Shown: positions 1 through 9,059 of the stretch, piece by piece
How the letters are laid out: each line of letters opens with the position of its first letter
Position numbering within the stretch: position 1 is the stretch's first letter
From: Toxorhynchites rutilus septentrionalis
Taxonomy: Eukaryota > Arthropoda > Insecta > Diptera > Culicidae
DNA length: 64,000 nt
Direction of reading: 5' to 3'
Assembly (NCBI RefSeq): GCF_029784135.1
Contig: NC_073745.1
Coordinates: 165,663,328 to 165,727,327, forward strand
Program-made: the position numbers and the translations under genes
Notes under the pieces: model-generated
Seen by the model: only the letters and a program-made list of their open reading frames with translations
Database searches by the model: none
Told to the model about the DNA's origin: nothing

Positions 1-1206
1 ATCACAAAAGAACAACATGGTTTCATGCCCAAAAGATCAACTGTCACTAATCTCGTTCTATATACATCGTACATTATCCGCTCTTTGGAATCGAGAAAAC
101 AAATTGATGCGGTATATACAGATTTCTCTGCTGCGTTTGATATTATCAACCACGACATCGCAGTAGCCAAGCTTCATCGTCTTGGTTTCAACGGTCCACT
201 TTTGAAATGGCTCCACTCCTACCTCACTGACCGCGTTATGTCTGTGAAAATAGGCGACACAATATCCACTCCTTTTCGGGTAACATCTGGTGTTCCTCAG
301 GGCAGTCACCTTGGTCCTTACCTGTTTTTACTGTATCTCAACGATATAAATTTCAGTTTGAAGCGTCTCAAACTCTCGTATGCAGATGACTTCAAATTGT
401 TCCTCCCAGTAAACTGCATCGGAGATGCTGAGATTTTACAACAGCAACTCAACATCTTCGCCGAATGGTGTGCAAACAACAGGATGCTTTTGAATCCATC
501 AAAGTGTTCGGTAATATCGTTCTCACGCAAGCGTTCGTCGATAATCTTCGAATATAAGCTGCATGGTGTTAAATTGGATCGTGTCAGTACCATTAAGGAC
601 CTCGGCGTTATGCTGGATGCGAAACTCACCTTTCGCGACCACGTATCCTATATCATCGCTAAAGCATCCAGAACACTTGGATTTATCTTCCGCGTCACAA
701 AGCGATTCAAGGACGTGCACTGTATCAAGACTCTCTATTGCTCGTTGGTTCGCTCGATTCTAGAGTATGCTTGTGTGGTGTGGTCGCCGTACTACCAGAA
801 TAGTGTTCATCGAATTGAGTCGATCCAGCGGAAATTCATCCGATTCGCACTACGCAATTTACCATGGAATGACCCAATAAATCTTCCTAGCTACGAGGAT
901 CGATGCAAACTAATAGGGATTAACTCATTAGTTTCACGGAGAAACGTTGCCAAGGCCCTATTTACTTCGGACTTAATTACCGCTAGAATCGACTGTCCTG
1001 AGCTTCTCCGGTTAATCAACTTTAATGTTAATCGTCGTAACTTGCGTTCTCGTCATTTTCTCTACATCTCCTCAACACGAACAAATTACGGATACCATGA
1101 ACCTGTGACTAGTATGTGCCGTTTGTTTAACCGTTGTAGCTCCTGTTTTGACTGTCATCTTTCACGTTCGTCCCTCAAAAAATTGTATGTTATTGCTCTT
1201 ACATAA
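1..1206 (+). CDS. non-LTR retrotransposon reverse transcriptase, 5'-truncated by the window edge
   Basis: Reverse transcriptase of a LINE-type retrotransposon, which copies its RNA into nicked chromosomal DNA. The frame is open from base 1, so the endonuclease half lies outside the window. Visible in order: fingers motif QHGFMPKRST, motif A TDFSAAFDII with catalytic Asp, motif B GVPQGSHLGP, active site YADDFKLF, then thumb (KDLGVMLD) and a basic C-terminus. There is no RNase H and no terminal Cys-His finger, which fits the Jockey/CR1 group and argues against I, R1 or LOA. The visible frame has no stop or frameshift before the TAA at 1204, so this copy is fairly young. Exact family not assigned. 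Confidence 0.9.
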   Translation: MTKEQHGFMPKRSTVTNLVLYTSYIIRSLESRKQIDAVYTDFSAAFDIINHDIAVAKLHRLGFNGPLLKWLHSYLTDRVMSVKIGDTISTPFRVTSGVPQGSHLGPYLFLLYLNDINFSLKRLKLSYADDFKLFLPVNCIGDAEILQQQLNIFAEWCANNRMLLNPSKCSVISFSRKRSSIIFEYKLHGVKLDRVSTIKDLGVMLDAKLTFRDHVSYIIAKASRTLGFIFRVTKRFKDVHCIKTLYCSLVRSILEYACVVWSPYYQNSVHRIESIQRKFIRFALRNLPWNDPINLPSYEDRCKLIGINSLVSRRNVAKALFTSDLITARIDCPELLRLINFNVNRRNLRSRHFLYISSTRTNYGYHEPVTSMCRLFNRCSSCFDCHLSRSSLKKLYVIALT

Positions 1207-1332
1207 TTTGAAATTTCTTATGTATTAGTTTTAGTAGGCTTAGTGAAAAATAGTTTTAGTTTTAGTTTTTTATATCATACATTAGGGCATGTGTAGCCTG
1301 TTGTATTTGTGAATTAAATAAATAAAATAAAT
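1207..1332 (+). mobile_element. 3' UTR and tail of the non-LTR element
   Basis: AT-rich stretch after the RT stop containing repeated TTTTAG words and ending in AATTAAATAAATAAAATAAA, a short simple-repeat tail rather than pure poly(A). Sequence changes character at about 1333, taken as the 3' junction. Together with the RT it sits in what looks like an intron of the oppositely oriented zinc-finger gene. Confidence 0.7.
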
Positions 1333-1526
1333 TGGCAGCTATCCTGACAAAATCAGTTCCATCTCCGAAACCTCAATATGTAAGGCAATCACTTGGAGTT
1401 TACTAAATTCAGGATTAAGGGAGAATGTTGAACGAAGTATCCCTTGCTAATGAATCATTCTTGTGTAATCATCCATTGCAATCAGACGTGTTTTTCTAAT
1501 AAAAATAATTCAAACTTAATACTCAC
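1333..1526 (-). other. intron of the zinc-finger gene
   Basis: Sequence between the GTGAGT donor (1526-1521) and the 3' end of the retrotransposon. No further exon with open frame and splice sites is visible, so the next exon probably lies upstream of the window beyond the inserted element. Confidence 0.45.
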
Positions 1527-1967
1527 GGTGCACGTAAAAGGTTTTGTTCCCGAATGTAATTTCATGTGTACATAATAACTGCTAGGAGAAGATAAAGTCT
1601 TTCCGCATGTTTTGCAGGTTTGCCGTTTGTTCCGGCCTTGTGTGATGGAATGACTCTTGAAAAGAATATAACAGACATAGTTGAACTATTAATATCAATA
1701 AACTTACCAAACTATTTGTATTCACAATAAAATACTTACAGTTGCTGTTTGTGTAGATACTACTGAAGTATTGTTATTTTCAGTTGACTTGCATTCATTT
1801 ACAGCTATTATTGTTTGCTGATTTTGCTCGATGCGATTGGATGCAGTAATTGGTGCTTGGGTGTCCTGGGGTGGTGGATATGCGGTATAGAATCCCATCG
1901 GTTCGGTTTTTATTTGTTCAAACATACTAATCGTAGCTAAAATATCATTAGTGGGGGGTACAGGCAA
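1527..1967 (-). CDS. C2H2 zinc-finger protein, two exons of a larger gene
   Basis: Two exons on the minus strand join in frame. The first ends at 1740 before GTAAGT; the second runs 1655-1527, entered through TTCTTTTCAAG and left through GTGAGT. The intron is 84 bp. Exon 1 encodes a Q/T/N-rich region with IKTEP, a match to the sumoylation consensus. Exon 2 holds a classical finger, CX2CX12HX3H, followed by a linker HSGTKPFTC and the first Cys of a second finger that must continue in a further exon. The start is unsure: the first ATG is at 1925, but the frame is open to about 1986, where TTTCCTAG could be a splice acceptor. Likely a DNA-binding transcription factor; target unknown. Remaining fingers lie beyond the retrotransposon at 1-1332. 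Confidence 0.72.
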
Positions 1968-2185
1968 ACGCCCGACCCCCCAATGACTAGGAAAGCTAAT
2001 CTTGATCAGTTAATCCTCTATAAATGAATCATAATGCGGGTAACAGAGATATCTGTTCATCTGAAATGAGACACATGAGTAATGGTTACATACATATAAG
2101 CAACATAACTGCGTTGTATTCATTTATTATATTTTGTCAATTATACTGTGAATTTAAGAACTGACATCATGGTATAATCACAACT

Positions 2186-2721
2186 ATGATGTTAGTTTAC
2201 CTGCCAAAATCCAAACAGAGGATCTACTCTAATAAAATCGTGGTCAAAACGGAGAAGCAGGTGTTTGCCAAGGCCACGAAAGAGTTGAAGAACATACTGA
2301 AATTCAGGTTCCCGTACCAACGCGAAGCCGCTTCGCAGGTAGCAACGAAAATATCCCAGCTGCAAGTGAATCCATCCGAAATTACTCAAATCAAAATTGC
2401 ACGGTGTTCTCAAAAATTGGGCATCTACCAAACCTCATTGTGGCGTATTTTGCGAAAATATCTTGAACTACATCCTTACAAGATTGAATTGACTCAAGAA
2501 CTAAAACCATTCGACCATATGAAGCATCGAAATTTCTCCGATTGGGCTCTGGCAAATGATGACTACTGCTTGGTGTGGTTTTCGTTCCGAATGAGTGATT
2601 GGGCCGTATTTCTTCGCCGATGAGAACCACCGTCATGTTATCGTCAATGGAGAGCACTATCGCAACATTTTGGAAAACTATTTTTGGTCAGAATTGGATG
2701 ATCATAACATCAATGATATGT
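2186..2721 (+). pseudogene. mariner-like transposase remnant
   Basis: Decayed cut-and-paste transposase. The N-terminal half reads as a helix-turn-helix region (AARCSQKLGIYQTSLWRILR-like) followed by LTQELKPFDHMKHRNFSDWA, the segment that precedes the first catalytic Asp in the mariner group with the long N-terminal HTH domain. After about 2605 homology continues in another frame (FFADENHRHVIVNGEHYRN, then ENYFWSEL) up to TGA at 2719-2721. The first catalytic Asp block is mostly deleted and the second half of the DDE domain is absent. It is broken by at least one frameshift and is incomplete; no terminal repeats were found. Inactive. Confidence 0.75.
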
Positions 2722-3221
2722 GACGGAGGAGTAATATGAGGAAAGAGTAAAGTTTTCTAATGATCTTTTTGAAGGCTAAAGACGAATGAACTAAAGAAGT
2801 TTAAAGTCTCTTTAATTCAACAAGAAAAGGAAAGGCAAACGTTCAGTATCGTTCTAGATACAAAGCAATGAACATTGCGACCAAGTTACTGTTACTGAGC
2901 TGTGAACGCGACCAAATTACTTACTCGCTGATTTCTCTGGCATTGCAATCATTTCATCAAAATGACGCCATTCCATCAAGGTTCTGAACTACACAATTGT
3001 GTGGGGAATCATCAAACTAGGCTATCATCGGCTCGTCAAGAAAATAATTCTTCAGGAATATTGTGTGTGATTTGGTTTCGTATGACAGTAGCAAAACTAT
3101 CTCCATCATGGATGACAGCTAAGCTAATCGAGACCGGAAATATTAACAGAAAGGGCTTCTGTTGAGAAGAGCGCAAAGCGGAGGACTCGAACAAAATAAC
3201 AGCGCAGTTCTACGCCAACAA
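2722..3221. other. unassigned, one short dispersed repeat
   Basis: No coding evidence. Bases 2769-2822 contain a short repeat (GACGAATGAACT..AAGTTTAAAGTCTCT) whose reverse complement recurs near 8005-8035 and 8877-8925 in diverged form. The rest shows nothing recognisable. Confidence 0.4.
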
Positions 3222-3497
3222 TGTGGTAAGAAAAGTAGATAATTAGTGGACCATTTTGCCATTTCAGTATCGTTGATTTATTTTTTAGAAAAACAAAAAA
3301 TTACTTTTGTTTCTAAATGGATACTTTTAGGGTATGACATAAAAATCCCATTTCGTAAATTTGTTCTACCGTGTTTTCTTCATCGATGTACCCCTCGTTT
3401 TTGACAGCTGGTTATTTACACATGACACAAACATAATTTTCGTAACTGTTTAGTTAACTTTTCGTGCGAATTGACGTGGTTTTGACGCTTCTGGAAA

Positions 3498-3860
3498 ATG
3501 GGTGGAAAGCAAATTTCAACATAGGTCCGAAATTTGATTGTGCGTGACTTCCAGCATAAGAAGTCTCAACGAAACATTACTGGAAAGCATGGGTAAGCAG
3601 TGGTGCGGTCCAGCTGGTCATTCGGAAGACCAGATGCTCGGCAGTGTGGCAGATAGACCGGGAAGAGGACCGAAACGTAAGAACGGACACGCCATTCATC
3701 CGGGAAGTGAAGAAAATCCCACGAACAACCATTCGGGCGATAAATAAAAGTTTGGATCCGGACCTTTCCAAGCGCATCGTTCGACGACGCTTGGTGGAAC
3801 GGGACCTAAAGAGCTACTTCGTCAAAAAACGACCGATGATCAGCAACACCAACAAAAAGA
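3498..3860 (+). pseudogene. Tc1 transposase, N-terminal half
   Basis: DNA-binding half of a Tc1 transposase: two helix-turn-helix segments and a GRGPKRK-like AT-hook linker, ending in REVKKIPRTTIRAINKSLD, RRRLVERDLKSYFVKKRP and NTNKK. Reading it needs frame changes around 3510-3650, including an early stop. Homology stops at the run AACAAAAAG near 3859, where the inverted repeat of the inserted element begins. The missing catalytic half continues at 16778. Confidence 0.8.
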
Positions 3861-3952
3861 CGGGTGGGTAATGTCGGGGACATAACCGGAGTGACGTAGG
3901 ACTATACAAAGGGGACAGCTTTTTCTAAATATATATTTTAAATATATTGTTT
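3854..3952 (+). repeat. left terminal inverted repeat of the histone-bearing insert
   Basis: Reverse complement of 16604-16702. Contains GTGACGTAGGACTATAC and an AT-rich inner end (AAATATATATTTTAAATATA). The mismatches are scattered single changes, for example AGG against TGG in the GACGTAGGACT word. Confidence 0.85.
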
Positions 3953-4620
3953 TTTTCTGAAGGCTTTGTCCCTATTAAATGTTCAACGCCGGGCATCTTT
4001 TGGCGTATACACATATCGTACAATCAAAATGATGGCTGTGATAGGGAATGCATAGGTAGTCATCAGCTCATTCACTATCATATATTTCACTATTGAGCAC
4101 ATTACCGTACCTTAAACTGTGGTTTCGAAGACGAATGAATTGTAAGATTTGTAGTCTCTGCAAACAAAGTAAATAGAAATGAAAAAGAACTGAGGTTTTG
4201 GAGACGAACTCTACGATCTGTCGAGAAATAAACGAGCTATAAGCGTTCTGAAAAACCAACAGTAAATACAGGGACGGATGACCTTCTGATTAAAGTCCTT
4301 TAAAATAAGAACAGAGTAGCAGGAAATACATAGCTCATCATGTTGCTCCTTAGTTATTTTTCTATACAATTCAGATGTAACGTCAGTCAATTTTCAACAT
4401 CAGTTATCAACCAAAGAAAGCAGTTCTTGCTATTGAGAAAATTCGTTAATGCAATCCTGCATACAATGTGTTGTAATTTGAAGCCACTTTTAATTCGGAA
4501 ACCATATATGGGTTTGTGAAAACTGAATGATCAATTTAAAAGACCCTAACCACCAATAATCTCAAAAACAAGCATAAACAAAATAATTCAGTTCATATTA
4601 TATGTCATATTATGTCACTT
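3953..4620. other. unassigned AT-rich interior
   Basis: No reading frame with recognisable similarity. Bases 4500-4620 are a diverged direct copy of 6020-6170, which places the start of the repeated H2A-containing unit at about 4480. A segment near 4200-4250 weakly resembles the inner arm of the palindrome at 7090-7140. Confidence 0.4.
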
Positions 4621-4676
4621 TAGAATGCATTGGTATTGTGAATAACTTTTAATAACTCTTCTTTGAAAGGGTCAAT

Positions 4677-4692
4677 GGCCCTGAAAAGCGCC
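4677..4692 (-). terminator. degenerate histone 3' stem-loop
   Basis: On the minus strand this reads GGCGCTTTTCAGGGCC, one base away from a perfect 6-bp stem with the histone loop TTTC. It lies downstream of the H2A pseudogene at 4831-5057 in the right orientation for a replication-dependent histone mRNA end. Confidence 0.7.
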
Positions 4693-4830
4693 GTGTTTTA
4701 CGGTGGCTGGTTTTGCCACCAAAGCAGTCTGTATAAACAAACTTTTTCCTTCTTCTACCTGCTGCCGTTTTGCGATTGGGTTTGTCACTCGCTGGAACTA
4801 GCCACCGAACCGAATGTGGTATGTTCTGTA

Positions 4831-5057
4831 GGCGGGTTTTCTTATTGTCGTGAGCAGCTTTGCAAGCCAACTCGACCACTCCGGCGGCCGAAACTCTATA
4901 ACCGCTGTTAGGTATACTGGTGCTCCGGCACCAATCCGTTCGGCCTAGTTACCCTTGCGGAGCAGTCAGTGAATGCGACTAACAGGGAACTGCAAACCTG
5001 CACGATTCAAGTGGGACTTTGCCTTTCCCTTAACTTGTCCTCCTTTGTCACGTCCAC
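4831..5057 (-). pseudogene. histone H2A pseudogene, copy 1
   Basis: Minus-strand sequence matches the N-terminal two thirds of core histone H2[39 protein letters not shown] and the block that should read AAEVLELAG..DNKKTR. The start codon and second residue are lost (GTGGACGTGAC in place of ATGTCTGGACG), stops interrupt the histone fold at RIH* and KGN*, and a frameshift follows in the alpha-2 region. After KTR the sequence no longer looks like H2A. It faces the H2B copy across a ~140 bp gap, the usual divergent arthropod H2A-H2B arrangement. Confidence 0.85.
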
Positions 5058-5196
5058 TTTAAATTGATCAATCAGCAGACTCAGCCAAAGGGGCGAGTCC
5101 AACGAGACGAACGAATGAGCGTTAAAAGGCATCGATGGCAAAAAAATATATTCATTACGATTTGTTCGCTCACATGCAGTATTTCTAACAAACACG
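5058..5196. promoter_or_regulatory. divergent H2A-H2B intergenic promoter remnant
   Basis: Lies between the starts of the H2A (-) and H2B (+) pseudogenes. It shares AGCCAAAGGGGCGAGTCCAA and AACGAATGAGCGTTAAAAGG with the copies at 15340-15430 and 15840-15930, where a clear TATA motif is present. No intact TATA on the H2B side is evident here. Confidence 0.6.
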
Positions 5197-5552
5197 AAGG
5201 CACCGAAGACTAGTGGAATAGTGGAAAAGCCGCCAAAAAGTTCGGCACGGCGCAGAAGAATATCTCGGAAACCGACAAGAAGAAGGAGAAGGAATCATAT
5301 GCTATCTACATCATAAGGTGCTGAATTAGGATCATTCCGACATCGGTTTCTCATCGAAGGCGATGAGCGTCATAAGCTTCGTCAATGCATCTTTGAGCGT
5401 ATCGTGGCGGAAGCCTCGCGTCTGACCCATTACAATAAGCGGTTAACCATTACGGCGTGGGAAGATCGCAATCAGTCTGTTGCTGCCCGGTGCACTTGCA
5501 TGCGGTTTCCGAAGGTACCAAAGCGGTGAAGAAGTATACTTGCACCAAATAA
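5197..5552 (+). pseudogene. histone H2B pseudogene
   Basis: Core histone H2B remnant. Recognisable blocks in order: APKTSG, then after an 8-base duplication (TAGTGGAA twice) [46 protein letters not shown], and the C-terminal HAVSEGTKAVKKYTCTK with its stop at 5550-5552. The initiator is AAG instead of ATG, and several frameshifts plus a stop break the middle. Length (~119 codons) matches full H2B, so nearly the whole gene was present when captured. Confidence 0.88.
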
Positions 5553-5576
5553 AGATTCGTAAGCAAACCCAAAAAA

Positions 5577-5596
5577 TGGTCCTTTACAGGGCCACA
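5577..5596 (+). terminator. histone 3' stem-loop after H2B
   Basis: TGGTCCTTTACAGGGCCACA: a 6-bp stem with loop TTTA, 25 nt after the H2B stop. This is the 3'-end signal of replication-dependent histone mRNAs bound by stem-loop binding protein. Its presence shows that genomic DNA, not a polyadenylated cDNA, was the source. Confidence 0.85.
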
Positions 5597-5744
5597 AAAT
5601 CATCTTTAATCTAAAGAGTTTATTGTTTTGTTACCACTCGATATCCTCATCTTGTCCGGATAAACCTGTTTAGCGATTTCGTTTGCCACTCACAACAGAA
5701 TTCACAGTTGGAAAATTTCTTCCCATCCAGCTTGGGACATGTTG

Positions 5745-6001
5745 TACTGTAAATTATATTTAATGCGACATGCCGAAGCATCACTCAGTGTCGCATTGGA
5801 GGCGATTTTAACCTGTAATTGAACATTTGCGATGACAGTGGTACAGCTTTCACAGTTGCAGAATTTCTTTCCATTCAGCTTGGAACATGTAGGGTCATAA
5901 TTTGGCCCCCAACTCTATGTTTACAAAAATGTCCAACTAAATATGTCACATTACAGGTCCGTCCAATTAGCTAAATGTCGAACTAAATGTAAATTACTGT
6001 A
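5745..6001. mobile_element. TA-flanked MITE (family 1), left palindrome arm
   Basis: Ends in TGTCGAACTAAATGTAAATTACTGTA on the right and TACTGTAAATTATATTTAATG on the left, matching the family terminus CAGTAATTTACATTTAATGC. The same internal words (CACTCAGTGTCGCATTGGAG, GTCCAATTAG) occur in the cleaner copy at 21037-21272. Contains a 45-base segment duplicated from its left flank (CAGTTG..AATTTCTT..CATTCAGCTTGG). Confidence 0.75.
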
Positions 6002-6471
6002 CTTTCAATCTGGAAGCAATTTAATTGGTGAAAATTGAATAATCGAGAAAGTCCCCAACCATCAATAAGCTCAGCACAACTGCCAAATTCTCATACTCAT
6101 CATATCCTGGCAACAAATTATGAAAAAATCAATTTGTGTTTAATTATTATTTTGGATAATATTTTAGAATGCATTAAACTGTATTTCGTAAACTCTTTTT
6201 TGAAAGGTTTAATAGCCCTTATAAGCGCCGTGTTTTATGGAATGGTTCCAATTTAGAAAACTTTGTACTCGTGGTTTTGAAAAAAACCATTTCGAACGCC
6301 CTCGATGTCGCCTTGTTCTGGATTTGCCACCAAAGCAGTTTGTATAAAGAACAAACTTTTTTTCTTCTGCTGCCTGCTGCTGTTTTGCGATTGCGTTTGC
6401 CACTCGCTACTCGCTGCAACTGCCCGTTGTTTTCTTGATGTCCACCGAACCGAATGTGGTCTGTTCTGAAT

Positions 6472-6700
6472 GCGGGTTTTCTTATCGTCGCGAGCAGCTT
6501 TACCAGCCAACTCGATCACTTCGGCGGCCGAAACTATATAACGGCGGCTAGGTGGACTGGTGCACTGGTACTAACGAGCTCGACCTAGCTACCCTTGCGG
6601 AGCAATTGGCGGATACACCTACGGGGAACTGTAGACCAACACTGTTCGAGCGGGATTTTGCCTTTCCCTTCACTTTTCCTCCTTTGTCATGTCCAGACAT
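6472..6700 (-). pseudogene. histone H2A pseudogene, copy 2 (left palindrome arm)
   Basis: Starts with an intact ATG at 6700-6698: MSGHDKGGKVKGKAKSRSN, then LQFPVG before a single-base deletion shifts the frame (Arg codon of the RIHRLL motif). Later H2A blocks (ELAGKAARDDKKTR) survive in another frame. Homology ends at 6472, where unrelated sequence follows. An initiator-like upstream region precedes the ATG at 6701-6830. Confidence 0.85.
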
Positions 6701-7144
6701 GGCTGCTTGTGTTGGTTTGTTGGTGTGATGTGATGCGAAACAATGTGGTGTACGGTTTGGATGAGAATGATCGTTACGGCAGCGGAGCGGGGATTTTTAA
6801 GCTGAATGGTTGGCTCGAGAATTACGCATGTGTGAGATTGCGACCAATGTTTCGTTCATATTTTTTCTTTTTCCTTTCCAATCGTGCTTCATTCTATTTC
6901 GCTGCTGCTCTGGTTGCCCGTTTTGGTCGGTACGATTTGAGGAGCACAAAATGGACCAATCAAAAATGGGCACATAGTGCATTTGGACAATGCTTGATAT
7001 TTCACAATTATTCAATTATTTATCTCAAGAAAAATGAAATGTTATTCGTTATGATAGATGCGTAGATATATTTCCTATCAATTGATGCAAAAACCTTTGC
7101 GATCTATTGAGAAATGCTCGAGTTATAAGCGTTTCAAATCTTGC

Positions 7145-7224
7145 ATTTTTGACGTAGGACTACGTCTAACCGGAAGATATAGGGGGTGAAATGGAAATCT
7201 AGGCACTGAACAAGTAGGAAAAAA
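7145..7224. repeat. palindrome centre, repeated outside the right TIR
   Basis: The ~75-bp unpaired centre (GACGTAGGACTACGTCTAAC .. CACTGAACAAGTAGG) recurs inverted at 16698-16778 with about two differences, directly between the right TIR and the resumption of Tc1. It contains the GACGTAGGACTA word also found in the TIRs. Confidence 0.85.
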
Positions 7225-7667
7225 TGCAAGATTTGGAACGCTTATAACTCGAGCATTTCTCAATAGATCGCAAAGGTTTTTGCATCAATTGATAGGAAAT
7301 ATATCTACGCATCTATCATAACGAATAACATTTCATTTTTTTTGAGATAAATAATTGAATAATTGTGAAATATCAAGCATTGTCAAAATGCACTATGTGC
7401 CCATTTTTGATTGGTCCATTTTGTGCTCCTCAAATCGTACCGACCAAAACGGGCAACCAGAGCAGCAGCGAAATAGAATGAAGCACGATTGGAAAGGAAA
7501 AAGAAAAAATGAACGAAACATTGGTCGCAGTCTCACACATGCGTAATTCTCGAGCCAGCCAGTCAGCTTAAAAATCCCCGCTCCGCTGCCGTAACGATCA
7601 TTCTCATTCAAACCGTACACCACATCGGTTCGCATCACAACACATCAACAAACCAACCCAAGCAGCC

Positions 7668-7873
7668 ATGTCTGGACATGGTAAAGGAGGAAAAGTGAAG
7701 GGAAAGGCAAAATCCCGCTCGAACCGTGTTGATCTGGAGTTCCCCGCAAGGGTAGCTAGGCCGAGCGTGTTAGTACCAGTGCACCAGTCCACCTAGCTGG
7801 CGTTATATAGTTTCGGCCGCCGAAGTGATCGAGTTAGCTGGCAAAGCTGCTCGCGACGATAAGAAAACCCGCA
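7668..7873 (+). pseudogene. histone H2A pseudogene, copy 3 (right palindrome arm)
   Basis: Opens with ATG at 7668 and MSGHGKGGKVKGKAKSRSNR, the best-preserved H2A N-terminus in the window. A ~23-base deletion after EFP removes the RIHRLL segment, and further changes disrupt the acidic-patch helix before IELAGKAARDDKKTR. The partner on the left arm (copy 2) still has the deleted segment, so the deletion postdates the palindrome. Confidence 0.85.
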
Positions 7874-8180
7874 TTCGGAACAGAACACATTCGGTTCGGT
7901 GGACATCAAGACAACAGGCAGTTGCAGCGAGTGGCGAGTGGCAAACGCAATCGCAAAACGGCATCATGTAGCAGAAGGAAGGAAGGAAGGTATTGAATTA
8001 GAGAGACTTTAAACTCTGAGAGTTCATTCGTCTCTATGTAGCAGAAGAAAAAAGTTTGTTCTTTATACAAACTGCTTTGGTGGCAAATCCAGAACAAGGC
8101 GGCATCGAGGGCGTTCGAAATGGTTTTTTTCAAAACCACGAGTACTAAGTTTTCTAAATTGGAACCATTCCATAAAACAC

Positions 8181-8196
8181 GGCGCTTTTCAGGGCC
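8181..8196 (+). terminator. histone 3' stem-loop, degenerate
   Basis: GGCGCTTTTCAGGGCC followed by ATTAAACC; one mismatch in the 6-bp stem. Mirror copy of the element at about 6212-6227 (more decayed) and similar to 4677-4692. Positioned downstream of H2A copy 3. Confidence 0.7.
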
Positions 8197-8412
8197 ATTA
8201 AACCTTCCAGAAAAGAGTTTAGGAAATACAGTTCAATACTTTCTAAAACATTATCCAAAATAATAATAAAACACAAATTGATTTTTTCATAATTTGTTTG
8301 CCAGGAGCTGATGAGTATGTGAATTTGGCAGTTGTTCTGAGCTTATTGATAGTTGGGGACTTTCCTGATTATTAAATTTTCACCAATTCTTAAATCGTTT
8401 CCAGATTGAAAG

Positions 8413-8637
8413 TACAGTAATTTACAATTAGTTCGACATTTAGCTAATTGGACGGACATGTAATGCGACTTATTTAGTTGGACATTTTTGTAAACATAGA
8501 GATCCAAATTATGACCCCACATTGAAAGTCGACACTGTACCACTGTCATCGCAAATGTTCAATTACAGGTTAAAATCACCTCCAATGCGACACTGAGTGG
8601 CGCTTCGGCACGTCGCATTGAATGTAATTTACTTTAC
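8413..8637. mobile_element. TA-flanked MITE (family 1), right palindrome arm
   Basis: Begins TACAGTAATTTACAATTAG and ends GCATTGAATGTAATTTACT. Counterpart of 5745-6001 but without its internal 45-base duplication, so this arm keeps the more ancestral MITE. Confidence 0.75.
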
Positions 8638-8787
8638 AACATGTCACAAAGCTGGATGGGAAGAAATTTTCCAACTGTGAAAGCTGTGGCGAGTGGCAAC
8701 AAATCGCTAAACAGGAAGGTTTAGCCGAACAAGATGGGGATATCGAGTGATAACAAAACAATAAACTCTTTAGAGTCAGATAATGTT

Positions 8788-8805
8788 GTGATCCTGAAAA
8801 GGACC
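8788..8805 (-). terminator. histone 3' stem-loop
   Basis: Minus strand reads GGTCCTTTTCAGGATC followed by ACAACA. A similar but more damaged version is at 15781-15798 (GATCCTGAAAAAGCCCC). It marks another former histone gene 3' end in minus orientation. Confidence 0.7.
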
Positions 8806-8959
8806 CTTTTTAGCCTGCATGTGAATCCAACGAGCGAACAAATTGTAATGAATGTATTTTTGTTTGTTTCTTTGTTTTTAAGAGGCTTTAAACTTTGCAG
8901 TTCATTCGCCTCTAGCCCAGTGAAGAGCCACAATAAAACCAGCCCAGAGGGGACTGGCG

Positions 8960-9050
8960 AAAGGGAAACCAAACAAAATCACTCATCAGACCTGTCCGCT
9001 CGACTCTCGGTTAAAGAAGAAGGTAGGAAGGGATCCTATGCTTCATAAGA
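8960..9050 (+). pseudogene. possible H2B fragment next to the retrotransposon
   Basis: GGTTAAAGAAGAAGGTAGGA and GGATCCTATGCTTCATAAG align with the Lys-rich [19 protein letters not shown] part of the H2B pseudogene at 5270-5325. Only about 60 bases are comparable and the retrotransposon 3' end follows directly. Tentative. Confidence 0.35.
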
Positions 9051-9059
9051 TATTTAATA

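Larger units (their letters stand above)
5575..8815. repeat. 3.2 kb palindrome with H2A in both arms
   Basis: Bases 5575-7146 and 7222-8815 are reverse complements over about 1.6 kb, with an ~75-bp centre. Each arm contains, going outward: an H2A pseudogene with its upstream region (the AT-rich CTCGAGTTATAAGCG side is innermost), a degenerate histone 3' end, a copy of the TA-flanked MITE, and a block ending in a histone stem-loop. Some indels distinguish the arms, such as an extra GGAAGGAAGG stretch near 7980. Confidence 0.85.

Noticed and set aside
4649..4911. Overlapping frames on both strands at 4.65-4.9 kb as new genes
   Set aside because: They are the H2A pseudogene and its 3' region read in shifted frames; the same frames recur at 6.2-6.5 and 7.9-8.1 kb with the repeat.
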